Translations under genes and position numbers: made by a program | Notes under the pieces: model-generated | Told to the model about the DNA's origin: nothing | Seen by the model: only the letters and a program-made list of their open reading frames with translations | Databases searched by the model: none | Assembly: GCF_007859855.1 (NCBI RefSeq) | Contig: NZ_SJPK01000009.1 | Location: 124,001-188,000, forward strand | DNA from: Allorhodopirellula solitaria | GTDB lineage: Bacteria > Planctomycetota > Planctomycetia > Pirellulales > Pirellulaceae | Length of the DNA: 64,000 nt | Reading direction: 5' to 3' | Shown: piece by piece, positions 49,049-59,048 of the stretch | Layout: every line of letters starts with the position of its first letter | Position numbering within the stretch: position 1 is the first letter of the stretch

Positions 49049-49891
49049 ATGAATTCTATGTCACTCTCGCGGCGTCAATGGCTCGCAGCAGCTGCCGCGA
49101 CGGCTGCCGCAGCCTCCTTGCCTCGCCGTGTTTTCGCTGCCGATGCCGCGCAGCCAAAGCTCGGCATCCAGCTCTATTCACTGCGTGGCTATGACGTCAA
49201 TGAGGCATTGCAACATGCCGCTGACCTCGGGTTTGAGCAGGTCGAGTTTTACAGCGGAATGCTTCCAGTCGATTCGACACCCGAACAGATCGCAGCGATG
49301 AAAAAACAGGTCGCCGACCTCGGTCTGTCGATCTCGGCCCATGGCGTGAATGGACTCGGGGGCAACTCGGATAAGAATCGCAAGATATTTGAATTCGCCA
49401 AGGCGCTCGGCATCCCCACGATCACGGCTGACCCAACCACAGACTCCTTTGACAATTTAGACGAACTCGTCAAGGAGTTCGACATTCGGATTGCGATTCA
49501 CAATCATGGTCCCGCCGCCCGCTACAACCGTGTCATCGATGTGCTGCGAGCGATCGAGGGGCGGGACGAACGGATCGGTGCCTGTGCTGATCTCGGCCAC
49601 TACATTCGCTCCGGCGAGCAACCGACCGATGTCATCCGCTCGCTCAAGGGGCGTCTCTACGGAGTCCACCTCAAAGACTTTGCCGAGATGAAAGAACGCA
49701 CCGAAGGCGTTGTCTTGGGCAAGGGACACCTCGATGTCGAAGGTGTCTTTTTCGCGATGCAGGAAGTCGGCTTCCCCGCCAACGGTGCCCTCTCGTTGGA
49801 GTACGAAGAAAACCCCAGCAATCCGCTGGCCGACATCCGCCAATGCGTCAAGGTCGCCCAAGCGGCGATGCACAAGGTCGCGACCACCTAG
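49049..49891 (+). CDS. Tat-exported xylose-isomerase-like TIM-barrel protein
   Basis: 280 residues starting MNSMSLSRRQWLAAAAAT, a twin-arginine signal. The ATG at 49049 has AGGA nine bases upstream. The domain is the sugar phosphate isomerase/epimerase fold, with LGIQLYSLRGYDVNEAL, LSISAHGVNG, IRIAIHNHGP (metal His), ACADLGHYIRSGE (Asp-x-x-His) and LSLEYEENP (metal Glu). The substrate is unknown. Such exported family members are common in planctomycetes. Confidence 0.88.
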   Translation: MNSMSLSRRQWLAAAAATAAAASLPRRVFAADAAQPKLGIQLYSLRGYDVNEALQHAADLGFEQVEFYSGMLPVDSTPEQIAAMKKQVADLGLSISAHGVNGLGGNSDKNRKIFEFAKALGIPTITADPTTDSFDNLDELVKEFDIRIAIHNHGPAARYNRVIDVLRAIEGRDERIGACADLGHYIRSGEQPTDVIRSLKGRLYGVHLKDFAEMKERTEGVVLGKGHLDVEGVFFAMQEVGFPANGALSLEYEENPSNPLADIRQCVKVAQAAMHKVATT

Positions 49892-50015
49892 CAAAGCGAC
49901 CTTCTCAGAACTGGCAGACGTTTCCGGCGTTGCTCCCCGCGTTCAAAAGAGCGTCCGGCTATTTTCGAAAACGCCGCTTACGAAGAGGAACATGTAGGTA
50001 GCTGGCCGCGTGAGA

Positions 50016-50040
50016 AAGATCCCGCCTAACACGGGATCTT
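50016..50040. terminator. Hairpin between convergent genes, possible terminator
   Basis: A perfect 9-bp stem, AAGATCCCG/CGGGATCTT, with a 7-base loop, 124 bases past the TIM-barrel gene and 84 bases before the stop of the minus-strand gene. The run after it is weak (TT..TT), so it may be a poor terminator or a bidirectional one. Confidence 0.55.
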
Positions 50041-50123
50041 CCTTGAGTTCACTACCTCAGCAATCGCTCGCTCGTCGCTCTCAACACCACTCCCGAGAGA
50101 GGTGTTCTCGGACGGACAGGCGT

Positions 50124-51188
50124 TCAATCCCTGTAGGGCCACTCGGGACTGCCCGGTGGATCAGGCATGTCGGTCGATTGACCTAAACCAAAATCACTCG
50201 GCTGGAGATCGGCGTTCTTCCAAAAGTTCTTTTCGCGGATGAACCCGTAGAAAGCTGGGTGATAGGGATCGACGAAATCAACATTCGCCTTCGCTGGGAC
50301 ATCGTGCCCGGTGAGATAGAATGCCGCGTTGACGATCATCCTTCGCAAATCTTCGCTGACCAAGTCGACCGATGCACCTGCCGTGGTCGCGAAGGACCGA
50401 CCTTCGCTACCGTTGGGAGCTTCGTAGGGATGCAACCAGGCGAATGGCTGCATGGGATCATTCTTCTCGCCGTCCACGTTTTCGGAATCGGGGTCGAGAG
50501 ATTCGGTGACCGCCGCTCGCAAGAGAATCTGATCCTTGTCGGTCAGGTGAGTCACTCCGTATACGTCACTGGGGGCGAAGACGTCTGCGACCGAATTTAG
50601 GATGGGATGTTCCGCATTGGCATCCTCAATGACCCCGCGGGCACCCTGACGCTTATGGCCGCCATGATGATTGACCCATTGTTCACCTAAGATTTGGCGC
50701 CCCCATTTTCCAAACGGGATTTTGTCGCCGAAGCTGCCCTTTCCCGTAAAGGCATGCGTGGCGGTACGCATGCCAATGACAGGCTTGCCGTCGTTGAGAA
50801 ACTGGGTGATGTGCTCTGCTTCGTCTTCACCGGGAGTCCGAAACCGCGTGGCGATGATCATCAAGTCAGCGTCATCGAGTGCTTCCAAACCTCGCAAGCC
50901 GGTTGGATTATTGGGGTCGATATAACTGCCGTCTTCGGAATGCGAGAACACGACGGTACAACGGAATCCATGATGTTGGCTGAGGATCTTGGCCAGCATG
51001 GGCATCGACTCTTCGCTGCGATATTCTTCGTCGCCCGACACCAGCACGATGTCCCCGATCGGCTTCGCCGGCGGCGTAAAAACGAGCGTGGAGTCGTTGC
51101 CTTGAGCGGTCTGGACGACGCCGCAGACGAATACCAGGGCAGCAAGCATGCTGGCGCGTGTGTGCATCCACGCTGAAATCATCTTCAT
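50124..51188 (-). CDS. Secreted ThuA-like protein
   Basis: 354 residues with a signal peptide (ASMLAALVFVCGVVQTAQG). The fold is the ThuA/glutamine-amidotransferase-like one. Visible parts are DIVLVSGDEEYRSEESMPML, ALDDADLMIIATRFRTPGEDE, GKPVIGMRTATHAF (where amidotransferases have Cys, here Arg) and WVNHHGG. The role is unknown; ThuA proteins are linked to carbohydrate metabolism. The ATG at 51188 starts the signal peptide; an open frame extends 45 bases upstream. Confidence 0.82.
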   Translation of the reverse strand: MKMISAWMHTRASMLAALVFVCGVVQTAQGNDSTLVFTPPAKPIGDIVLVSGDEEYRSEESMPMLAKILSQHHGFRCTVVFSHSEDGSYIDPNNPTGLRGLEALDDADLMIIATRFRTPGEDEAEHITQFLNDGKPVIGMRTATHAFTGKGSFGDKIPFGKWGRQILGEQWVNHHGGHKRQGARGVIEDANAEHPILNSVADVFAPSDVYGVTHLTDKDQILLRAAVTESLDPDSENVDGEKNDPMQPFAWLHPYEAPNGSEGRSFATTAGASVDLVSEDLRRMIVNAAFYLTGHDVPAKANVDFVDPYHPAFYGFIREKNFWKNADLQPSDFGLGQSTDMPDPPGSPEWPYRD

Positions 51189-51312
51189 GGAGAGCTCTCG
51201 GTTGGAGGTCGGATCGGTGAGCGAGCGGCTCACGGTTTAGAATCGCCTATCCTACCTCAAAGTTGCTGCGATCGTACTGGGATGGGTTCGATCTGCTACA
51301 GAAAGTGCTCGA

Positions 51313-54300
51313 TCATTCACGAGCCCAGAACTCGCGAAAGGACTGGGTTCGCTGCAGGTGATCCGCATTGATCTGATAGCGGGCCTCGCTCTGAGCAGCC
51401 CCATCGGGCCCCGGCGGATAGGATTTCATTTCCCGGTAGGGCAGCGGGCCAATCTGTTGTCCAGCAAGGGTGTTGAGGTCGGCGTCTTTATCCCAACCGA
51501 CATTGTGCATCACAAAGTCACGAACCCAACCTTCGGGAAGAGCCTGGTCGGGTTCTGCAAACTTCAGGCGAATCTCATCGCCCGCCCCAATGACGACCAT
51601 CTCGTCATCCCAGTCGCGCAGGAGTTCCAGACAATCCCCAAACCGGGTCACCTTGCCTCGCAGCGGTGGCCAGCGTGGTTGCTCCGACACGTCGTCATAC
51701 CGATAGGTCTCCGGATGCGTTGGGTCGGCCCGCACTGCACTGGAAAAACCATGAAAACCGACGGAGGCCGATTCCAAGGCGAGCGGCTGTTCGATGTACT
51801 CCGCAGCGGTCTCTTGGACGACGAGTTCGGCGGCGTCCCAATAGATCTGCGCCGAAGTTCGAATTCGCACCCGGGAATCATCCCGGGAGATCACATCGCT
51901 GACGTCGACGACGATCGTTTTCGTTTTCCCTCCCGGGAAGCCGATAAAGGGAATCGCGTTTCGCCAGCCTTCAGGCGACTCGGTGTCGGGAACCCAGAGG
52001 GAGGGGAACTCGATCGCAGACAGTTCGGGGTTTTGGTCGATTTGGATATTCAGGGACGTATCAGTCGGCATGATCCAACCGGTGAGAACCAAATAGACCT
52101 TGTCTTGAGACGCCGGTTCGGCCGCGTCGCCGGGGAGGTCACCGAAGTCGAGATCGATCCAGTGCGGTGGGCATAAACCTTGCCGCAGACGCCGGTCAAA
52201 ACCTTGAACGAACTCCCGGTCGGCTGCCCCAAGTTTCTCGGTAACGTCACGACCCTCAGTATCGACCGCTAGGGTTGGTGCGATCCGCTGAGTGTCGGCG
52301 AAGGCAAAAATGGTAGGCGTGGCAATTTGACCAGGACCGACCTTTTCATTGGTCCAAACCTCTACGTTCGCGGGGTGATCGATCGCGGTCAGTTTGACTT
52401 CGTCGAAATACGCGACCTCCCAGAGTTCCTCGGTGATGCGGAATTCATAACGCCCGTCTCGAGGCCGGATCTCGCGACCGTCAATCTTGAGGTATTCCCA
52501 CGGTCGATCCTTGGCAACGATTCCATCGGCGACCTGCAATCCCAACGGCGCCGCCCACAGACAATCGGTTACAAAGCGGAACCGCTCGCCATCGAACGCA
52601 TACAGGTAGGGGCAAGAACCCTTGAGGGTTTGCTCTTCTTCGACGAGCATATCGACCGGCGGATTGCGGATCGTCTGGGTAAGTCCATTGGGCAAGATGG
52701 CCCGGATACTGTCGGCCTGTTCGAAGCCGTCGATGCCGAAGTGCGTCGACGGGGTGGTGACGATACGGGCGCGGTAGTGTGGCCCAAACCGAGCCTCCAG
52801 GACGCTGCCGATTGCGAAGTGGTTGACCCGCCCGCTAGCGTTGTCGTCGATCCCTTTGAATCGCACGTCCAGGAAATGAGCGGCGTTTTCGATGCGGTTC
52901 TCCCACACCTCAGCCTGAGCATTGTTGACCACGGCAAGGTCGATGGTCCCATCGCCGCTGAAATCACCCGTCGCGATCGTTGAGACATCGGCCTGATCGG
53001 AATCGCTGACCACGGGCGTCCAATCTCCAAACCCCCAGGGTCCGATTCGTGACATCATCAGCTCGCCCGCCGTGCAGCGAATGATCTCGAGCCACGAGTC
53101 ATTATCGATATCGGCTACCGCGATCGCTTCCGCAGGCGACTGCGTCGCGGAGCTCTCCACCCGATCGACTGTCCATGCTCCCGCGTCCGCGGTCTGGGAA
53201 TAGACGATCGTATTGTCGGTCGGGCCGGAGACGATCAGGTCCCACGAGACGTTGGCATCGACATCCTCGACAGCGACGAAGAACGCGCCCGGCACCGGGG
53301 GAATCTCGGGGATCGCTCGGGCGCGAAACTGCAGGTGCAACAGATTCTCCAGTATCCCGACCTGTCCCGAGGCGGCCTGGGTCGTGATGATATCCAAATC
53401 CAGATCGCGGTCGATGTCAGCGATCGCCATCGCCGTGACCGGGTCACCGCCGGCGAAGCGATCGGAGCTCCCTGGCAGCTCAAAGAAGGTTCGATTGCCG
53501 CGATTGCAAAACATTCTCACCCCATCCTCTTCCGTCGCCAGGACGAGATCCAAATCCCCATCCGCCTCCAAATCGCCCGCGACGGCCGCGGTCACCGACC
53601 GCACCTCTTCGAGCCCTGTTTCCTCGCTCACCACGGCCAGGCGATCTTCTTGGTCGTCAAGATTCTCACGTCCGTCGATTCGCACGATCCTCACACCGGC
53701 GTCTCCGTAGACGACCAGATTCAAAAAAGTATCGTGGCGACCCGCAGTCGATTCTCCGCTGCGCAGCCGCTGAGGGCTGCTGCTGTCGACGACGAACATA
53801 TCCGCCGCGATCATCCCGGTGGCCTCCATGTCCAGCGCCAGTTCACCTGCCGCGGACCAGGAGTCGCCGCCGTCATTCTGCCAGAGCTGTAGCCGCCCAG
53901 CGGAAGTAAGTGTGATGATATCGGCGTCCATATCGAGATCGAAATCGATCGACTGGATAATCGAGACATCCTCGCTCCCCAGTGGACGCACCGAAAACGT
54001 CGCTTGCTCCGATCCCTCTTGAATGGGCGAGACAGCCTCGAGGTCCGCCGACAGCCGTCGGAGTGTGTCGAAACTGAGCCGATCGAGCGGATGCGGTGAG
54101 GCGCGGCGGCGGTCCGTTTTCACCAACTCGGTCCCATTGAGCACATTGAACCACTGCATCATGCTCGCATCGGCATCGGGCCACTGCCCAGCATCGATGG
54201 CAGACGTGATCTGGCCGACGAGTTCCGTGGGCGTCACACCGAGGGCGCGAATATCCCGCGCCAGCGAAGGCTCGATGGCACGCGTTAACTCAGCACTTCG

Positions 54301-55110
54301 CTGCGCGTATTTCGCCGCCTGCTGCTGCTGGGATTCGATATTCAAGCGAGCCGCACGCAGAGCAAAGAAGAGATTGTCGGGATGCTGATCCGAGAGAGTC
54401 GCCAGTGTACGACTCGCTGTACTGCGGACATCTTCGGGCAACCCATCGATCGGGTCTTCCATCTGCAGGAGGACTTCAATCAAGGAGCCGCCCAGGATCA
54501 TGCTGCGAGGGTCTTCCCCCATCTCTCCCTGCACCGCTGCGACGAGGCGTTGCATGATTTCACGCCGCAAACTCTTCGTCATCGAGGCGGGTAGCAACGC
54601 TGCTTCGTGCAGATCCACGCGTGTTTGCAGCCACAAGGGCGTGACCTGGTCTTCGGTAACTCGAGCGGCATCGTCGACGCTATCGCGGGCCGCCGCAATC
54701 GCCTTGGGCAGTTGAGATCGAACCGACGTTTTGGCCTCGGCGTCGAGAGCAGGGTTGTTGGCTTGCGCGGCCAAGTCATCGACGAGCAACACCCGGTTGA
54801 TTGCCCGGTCGAGCGCAATCGAGGCATCTTCGGGAGACTGCTGGTGCAGCGTCGACCAGGATTCGTCCGCCGAACGCAAGTCGAGGTTCTCGGTCGCCGC
54901 GAGGGCCGAACGCAGCACTTCCAATTGCGCGACGGTCGCGGAGGCATCCGCTGGCGCTTGCCTTGCCTCGTCCTCGCCACGGCGGAGCAGGATCCAGGCG
55001 GTGATCGCCAACAACACGGCCACGACGATAGCCGCTACACCCCAACCGAAGCTCCAACGCGGTTGCCGCGTTTCGGGTTTTTGCGATTTACTCGGGGTTG
55101 GATCGTTCAT
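51313..55110 (-). CDS. Very large membrane-anchored FG-GAP/VCBS and ASPIC-like protein
   Basis: 1265 residues, beginning MNDPTPSKSQK with GGAAGG-like bases upstream. One N-terminal TM helix (VAAIVVAVLLAITAWILL) anchors it. Residues ~45-330 are helical. From ~380 to ~770 come FG-GAP-like loops: DFDLDMDADIITL, DLEADGDLDLVLA, DIDRDLDLDIITT, DIDNDSWLEII and DFSGDGTIDLAVV. An ASPIC-like segment follows (RARIVTTPSTHFGIDGF), and then a unique ~400-residue C-terminal domain starting CPYLYAFDGERFRFVTDCLW. Probably a surface adhesion or scaffold protein. It is divergent from the ABC operon. Confidence 0.85.
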   Translation of the reverse strand: MNDPTPSKSQKPETRQPRWSFGWGVAAIVVAVLLAITAWILLRRGEDEARQAPADASATVAQLEVLRSALAATENLDLRSADESWSTLHQQSPEDASIALDRAINRVLLVDDLAAQANNPALDAEAKTSVRSQLPKAIAAARDSVDDAARVTEDQVTPLWLQTRVDLHEAALLPASMTKSLRREIMQRLVAAVQGEMGEDPRSMILGGSLIEVLLQMEDPIDGLPEDVRSTASRTLATLSDQHPDNLFFALRAARLNIESQQQQAAKYAQRSAELTRAIEPSLARDIRALGVTPTELVGQITSAIDAGQWPDADASMMQWFNVLNGTELVKTDRRRASPHPLDRLSFDTLRRLSADLEAVSPIQEGSEQATFSVRPLGSEDVSIIQSIDFDLDMDADIITLTSAGRLQLWQNDGGDSWSAAGELALDMEATGMIAADMFVVDSSSPQRLRSGESTAGRHDTFLNLVVYGDAGVRIVRIDGRENLDDQEDRLAVVSEETGLEEVRSVTAAVAGDLEADGDLDLVLATEEDGVRMFCNRGNRTFFELPGSSDRFAGGDPVTAMAIADIDRDLDLDIITTQAASGQVGILENLLHLQFRARAIPEIPPVPGAFFVAVEDVDANVSWDLIVSGPTDNTIVYSQTADAGAWTVDRVESSATQSPAEAIAVADIDNDSWLEIIRCTAGELMMSRIGPWGFGDWTPVVSDSDQADVSTIATGDFSGDGTIDLAVVNNAQAEVWENRIENAAHFLDVRFKGIDDNASGRVNHFAIGSVLEARFGPHYRARIVTTPSTHFGIDGFEQADSIRAILPNGLTQTIRNPPVDMLVEEEQTLKGSCPYLYAFDGERFRFVTDCLWAAPLGLQVADGIVAKDRPWEYLKIDGREIRPRDGRYEFRITEELWEVAYFDEVKLTAIDHPANVEVWTNEKVGPGQIATPTIFAFADTQRIAPTLAVDTEGRDVTEKLGAADREFVQGFDRRLRQGLCPPHWIDLDFGDLPGDAAEPASQDKVYLVLTGWIMPTDTSLNIQIDQNPELSAIEFPSLWVPDTESPEGWRNAIPFIGFPGGKTKTIVVDVSDVISRDDSRVRIRTSAQIYWDAAELVVQETAAEYIEQPLALESASVGFHGFSSAVRADPTHPETYRYDDVSEQPRWPPLRGKVTRFGDCLELLRDWDDEMVVIGAGDEIRLKFAEPDQALPEGWVRDFVMHNVGWDKDADLNTLAGQQIGPLPYREMKSYPPGPDGAAQSEARYQINADHLQRTQSFREFWARE

Positions 55111-55372
55111 GATGCCTTCCATTGGCCGAATGGAAATTGGGAGGAGGGGCAGAAGCTGAGCGTGAACCGTTCGCGCAGTCAGTTATACATCAGTACCTCG
55201 CAAAGATTCGAAGAGGCAAGGGTTCTGCAAGAATAACCGTAGGTCGGCGCCGCGCCAGCTACGGTCATCGCCTCGCTACCCGCTGGGCCCTGCTTTTTCT
55301 GCGGCGTGATCTCGGCTACCTTGGCGGCTCCGATTGTTCCCGTGAAGCCTTTTATTGCCGACCCACTCACCT

Positions 55373-57910
55373 ATGCATCCGGTTCATTCACTCGCCGCGA
55401 TCATCGGTTGCGTGTTGCTCTTTGGAGCGACACCGACTCACGCTCAGGCCCCTCCATCGTCGGCACAAGCGAGCACGGAAAAACAGTCCGGCGAGGCATC
55501 CGCCCCCACGATCCAACTTGGAGTGGGGCCGGGGGGAATGCAGCGCCACGTGCCGGGACGCTGGGCCATGTTGGCGGTCGGCGGCTCGAATCCCACCGAT
55601 CAGGACCGCGAAGAAACCGTGACGGTGAGCGTCGACGGAGATGCCAGCGTGCAGTACGCCCGGCGCGTGTGGCTGCCCGCAGGGGCGAGTCGCATCGCAT
55701 GGATGCCGGTTCCGATCCCCAGCGACATCGCTCCGGATCAAACTCTTCTCGATCTCACATCGATGCAGATTCGGCACTCGGCGGATGGAGTCGAGCAGTT
55801 CCAAGACAACCCGGTCGGCATGCCGAAAACCAGCCGATCGTTGCTGTTGTCAAAGGAACAGTCTCGCGCAGCGATCATTCTTGATCAGGTTGCCGCGACT
55901 GATCAGGCCGGCAACGAGCGGAATGAAGAGATCGCTGATGTAGTCAATGCAGGACGCGACATCGAGGTCCAAGACAACCGTGTCGAAGGGATGGTCCATG
56001 TCCAGGGTCATTTCTTACCCGCTTCGCCCGTCGGCCTCGATGCGATCGATCAAATCGTCATCGCCAGCGATCGGATCTTGAACGATACACTGGCGCTCTC
56101 GCGGCTGCAGAGTTGGTTGCAGGCAGGGGGCCAGGTTTGGTTGATGACGGACCAGGTCAGCCCCGAGGCGGCCCGCATGCTCCTGGGCGACGCGATGTGC
56201 TACAGCGTTGTCGATCGCGTAGAACTCAATGAGATCGAGTTTGAAACCGTTGACGTTACCCACAGCGGCGCGGGGCCAACCATCGACGCATGGAGTTCTG
56301 AACGCCCCGTTGAATTCGTGCGTGTCTTCACCGACAGTGCCGACGTGCTCTGCACGGTCGACGATTGGCCCGCCGCCTTTATCAAAAAAGTCGGTCGCGG
56401 CAGCGTGTTGTTCACCACAGTTGGTGCTCGGGGATGGATGCAAGATGGCGCTCCCTTGTTACCCTACGCGAACATCTCGAGTTTTTTCTTTGCAGGCCGC
56501 GAGAACAAGCCGCAACCAACCGCGAGGCTGACCTCCTTCGCTGATGATGAAATTGGGTACTCGATCCCCCAACGCCACCGGATCGCAATATTGCTGGGGC
56601 TGCATTTACTGATGATTGCCGCCGCAGGAGTTTGGTTGGCACGACGCCAGCGTCTGCAGTATCTCGCTGCGATCGTCCCGGTCGTTTCGTTGTTGGCTGC
56701 GGGTGCCTTGGTGGTAATGGGGCAACGCCAATCCAATGCTGTTCCCTCGACAGTCGCAGTCAGCCAGGTCATTCGCAACCTACCGGGCAATCCGTTGGTT
56801 AATCTCCATTCGGTCGCGGCCGTGTACAGTCAAGACGCGCAGCCCCTCGAGCTTGTGTCCTCTCCAGACAGCACGACGACTCTTAAACAGGAACAAGCAA
56901 GCGGCCAGATCCAACGATTGTTGTGGGACGACAGCGGTCGTTCGAAATGGCTGTTCGTTGATCAGCCGCCCGGTGCCGTGCGGCACGCCGAGACTCGCAC
57001 GTCCGTCGAGTTCTCACCACCTTGGTCGGTACAGGGGACATTTTCAGACCAGGGGTTTGAGGGCACCGTGCAGGGCTTGCCTGCCAACCAAATTGCAGAT
57101 GCAATCGTTGCGGCCGAACCACGCTCTGCACTCGCGATCACGGTCGATCCCGAAACCGGCGCCGTGCGGCCAAGCGGTCATGATGCTGTGCTCGCACCGG
57201 ACCAATACATCGATGCGGCGATCGTGTCCGATGTCCAGCGTGCTCGCCAGCAACTCCTGCGTGAAATGTTCGCTGAGCACGCGACTCCGTTTGGTAACGA
57301 TCCCGTGCTATTGGCATGGACCGAGCCAGTCGATTCCGGTGCCCAGTTCGCTGCTGATTTTCAACAGCGTGGCTCGGCGCTAGCGTCCTTGCCGATCGAG
57401 CTGGCGCCGGCTCCGTCGGGAACGGAATTCCACGTCCCAGCGACATTCGTGCAGATTGAACCTTACGCGGGTTCGCGGGGCATGACGGCAATCTACAATG
57501 CCCGGACCGGGCAATGGTTGGAGATGAACCAAGCCAGCGAACCGGAACTGCAGTGCATGATGCCGGCCGAGATGTTGCCCTGCCAACTTCGCCGGGCATC
57601 GGTCACGATTAAAATCAATGCTCCTTCTCGCACACTCGATATCAAGGCTCTTGTCGGCGACGAGTTCCAGTCGGTGTATCAGCAATCCAACCCCACCGGG
57701 ATCCTCCGCTTTGACATCGTCGATCCCGCTCATTTGACGTTGAATGATCGAGGGGGACTCGTTCTCTCTTTGGCCATTTCCGAAAGCGAAGAGGAACTGG
57801 CTCGCCAACAGCAGGAGACATCCTCTCCCACCGCGGCCGCCAACGCCCCGAATCGCAGCACCTGGACGATCGATTACGTCCAGGTTGATTTTGATGCCAC
57901 GATGCAGTGA
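55373..57910 (+). CDS. Large exported membrane protein with amidotransferase-like region, linked to ABC exporter
   Basis: 845 residues from the ATG before HPVHSLAAIIGCVLLFG, a signal peptide; a TTG is in frame 18 bases upstream. Residues ~225-380 resemble the GATase1-like region of gliding/ABC-associated proteins (LQSWLQAGGQVWLMTDQ, VGRGSVLFTTVGARGW) but lack a catalytic Cys that I can point to. Two TM helices lie near 405-450 (IAILLGLHLLMIAAAGVWLA, AAIVPVVSLLAAGALVVM). The remaining ~400 residues are likely exported. It precedes the ABC ATPase by 85 bases. Function unknown; a partner of the ABC-2 transporter is inferred. Confidence 0.75.
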   Translation: MHPVHSLAAIIGCVLLFGATPTHAQAPPSSAQASTEKQSGEASAPTIQLGVGPGGMQRHVPGRWAMLAVGGSNPTDQDREETVTVSVDGDASVQYARRVWLPAGASRIAWMPVPIPSDIAPDQTLLDLTSMQIRHSADGVEQFQDNPVGMPKTSRSLLLSKEQSRAAIILDQVAATDQAGNERNEEIADVVNAGRDIEVQDNRVEGMVHVQGHFLPASPVGLDAIDQIVIASDRILNDTLALSRLQSWLQAGGQVWLMTDQVSPEAARMLLGDAMCYSVVDRVELNEIEFETVDVTHSGAGPTIDAWSSERPVEFVRVFTDSADVLCTVDDWPAAFIKKVGRGSVLFTTVGARGWMQDGAPLLPYANISSFFFAGRENKPQPTARLTSFADDEIGYSIPQRHRIAILLGLHLLMIAAAGVWLARRQRLQYLAAIVPVVSLLAAGALVVMGQRQSNAVPSTVAVSQVIRNLPGNPLVNLHSVAAVYSQDAQPLELVSSPDSTTTLKQEQASGQIQRLLWDDSGRSKWLFVDQPPGAVRHAETRTSVEFSPPWSVQGTFSDQGFEGTVQGLPANQIADAIVAAEPRSALAITVDPETGAVRPSGHDAVLAPDQYIDAAIVSDVQRARQQLLREMFAEHATPFGNDPVLLAWTEPVDSGAQFAADFQQRGSALASLPIELAPAPSGTEFHVPATFVQIEPYAGSRGMTAIYNARTGQWLEMNQASEPELQCMMPAEMLPCQLRRASVTIKINAPSRTLDIKALVGDEFQSVYQQSNPTGILRFDIVDPAHLTLNDRGGLVLSLAISESEEELARQQQETSSPTAAANAPNRSTWTIDYVQVDFDATMQ

Positions 57911-57942
57911 CCGATTTCCTATCGACTCGGAGCCCCGAGCGA

Positions 57943-57978
57943 GCCCATCCGCCCATCCGCCCATCCGCCCATCCGCCC
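57943..57978 (+). repeat. 8-bp tandem repeat (GCCCATCC) before an ABC gene
   Basis: Four full copies of GCCCATCC plus half a copy, ending 17 bases upstream of the GTG start of the ABC ATPase gene. Length changes here could move the ribosome site, since GAGGA follows directly. Confidence 0.9.
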
Positions 57979-57995
57979 AGAGGAACCCCATTGCC

Positions 57996-59048
57996 GTGAG
58001 CAGCTCAGAAACGGTAGTCGAAACGAAGGCGTTGACCAAACGCTATGACGATTTCACAGCGCTCGATGCGCTGACGATGCGCGTCGGCAAGGGAGAGATC
58101 CTCGGTTTCATCGGCCCCAACGGAGCCGGCAAAACCACGACCATCCGCATTCTCGTGGGGCTGTCGAAACCGACCAGCGGCACGGCAACGATCGCGGGAG
58201 CGGATTGCTTGAATGACGCTCACAAGATCAAGCGGCTCGTCGGCTACATGCCCGACGACTTTGGCAGCTACCACAACATGCGGGTGAGTGAATACTTGGA
58301 TTTCTTCGGTGCCGCCTATGGCATCGGCCGCAGCCATCGGATCAAACGCATCGACGAGGTGCTCGACATTACCGGAGCGACCTACATGCACGATCTGTAT
58401 GTCGATGCACTCAGTCGCGGCATGCAGCAGCGGGTGGCGATCGCGCGAACGCTGATGCACGATCCTCAAGTCCTGATCCTCGACGAACCCGCCAATGGTC
58501 TCGACCCCCAGGCCCGGATCGATATGCGAGTGATGCTCTTGCGACTCTCCGAGATGGGAAAGACGCTGATCGTGACCAGCCATATCCTGCCCGAACTGGC
58601 TCGGATCTGTAACGTGGTGGCGATGATCACCCGAGGCAAATTGCGGGCGTTTGGGACGCTCGACGAGATCATGCGTGACGTCCAGCAAAAACGCACGTTC
58701 GAAATCATGTTGATCTCGGGCGATCAAGTCGAGCGGGTGGGCCAAACGGTCCGTCGCTGGCTGCAGGAACACACGGTCGACGATGACGACACAGCCGTGA
58801 CGTGCGCGCAGACCGAAATGATGGTGCGCTTTTCGACGCACCTCAACGATCGTGAAGTGGCCCCGCTGCTGTCACACTTGATCAGCCAAGGCGAGACGAT
58901 AACGCAGTTCCGCGAGGTGGCGACCGATTTGGAGGACGCTTTTCTCTCGGTCGCCAATGCGGGGGATCGCAGCGACGGTGGAGTTGCCGACAAACCGGCG
59001 TCATCCGAGGTATCTTCGGGGGTATCTGCCACAGGAGCCGACGCGTGA
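57996..59048 (+). CDS. ABC transporter ATP-binding protein
   Basis: 350 residues. The start is taken as GTG at 57996, with GAGGA upstream. Walker A is GPNGAGKTT, the signature region is LSRGMQQRVAIART and Walker B is VLILDEPANGLDPQ; the switch His is in IVTSHILPEL. About 125 residues at the C-terminus form an extra domain found in CcmA/NatA-type exporters (EIMLISGDQVERV...). It energises the ABC-2 permease encoded by the next gene, whose GTG start overlaps this stop codon. Confidence 0.96.
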   Translation: MSSSETVVETKALTKRYDDFTALDALTMRVGKGEILGFIGPNGAGKTTTIRILVGLSKPTSGTATIAGADCLNDAHKIKRLVGYMPDDFGSYHNMRVSEYLDFFGAAYGIGRSHRIKRIDEVLDITGATYMHDLYVDALSRGMQQRVAIARTLMHDPQVLILDEPANGLDPQARIDMRVMLLRLSEMGKTLIVTSHILPELARICNVVAMITRGKLRAFGTLDEIMRDVQQKRTFEIMLISGDQVERVGQTVRRWLQEHTVDDDDTAVTCAQTEMMVRFSTHLNDREVAPLLSHLISQGETITQFREVATDLEDAFLSVANAGDRSDGGVADKPASSEVSSGVSATGADA

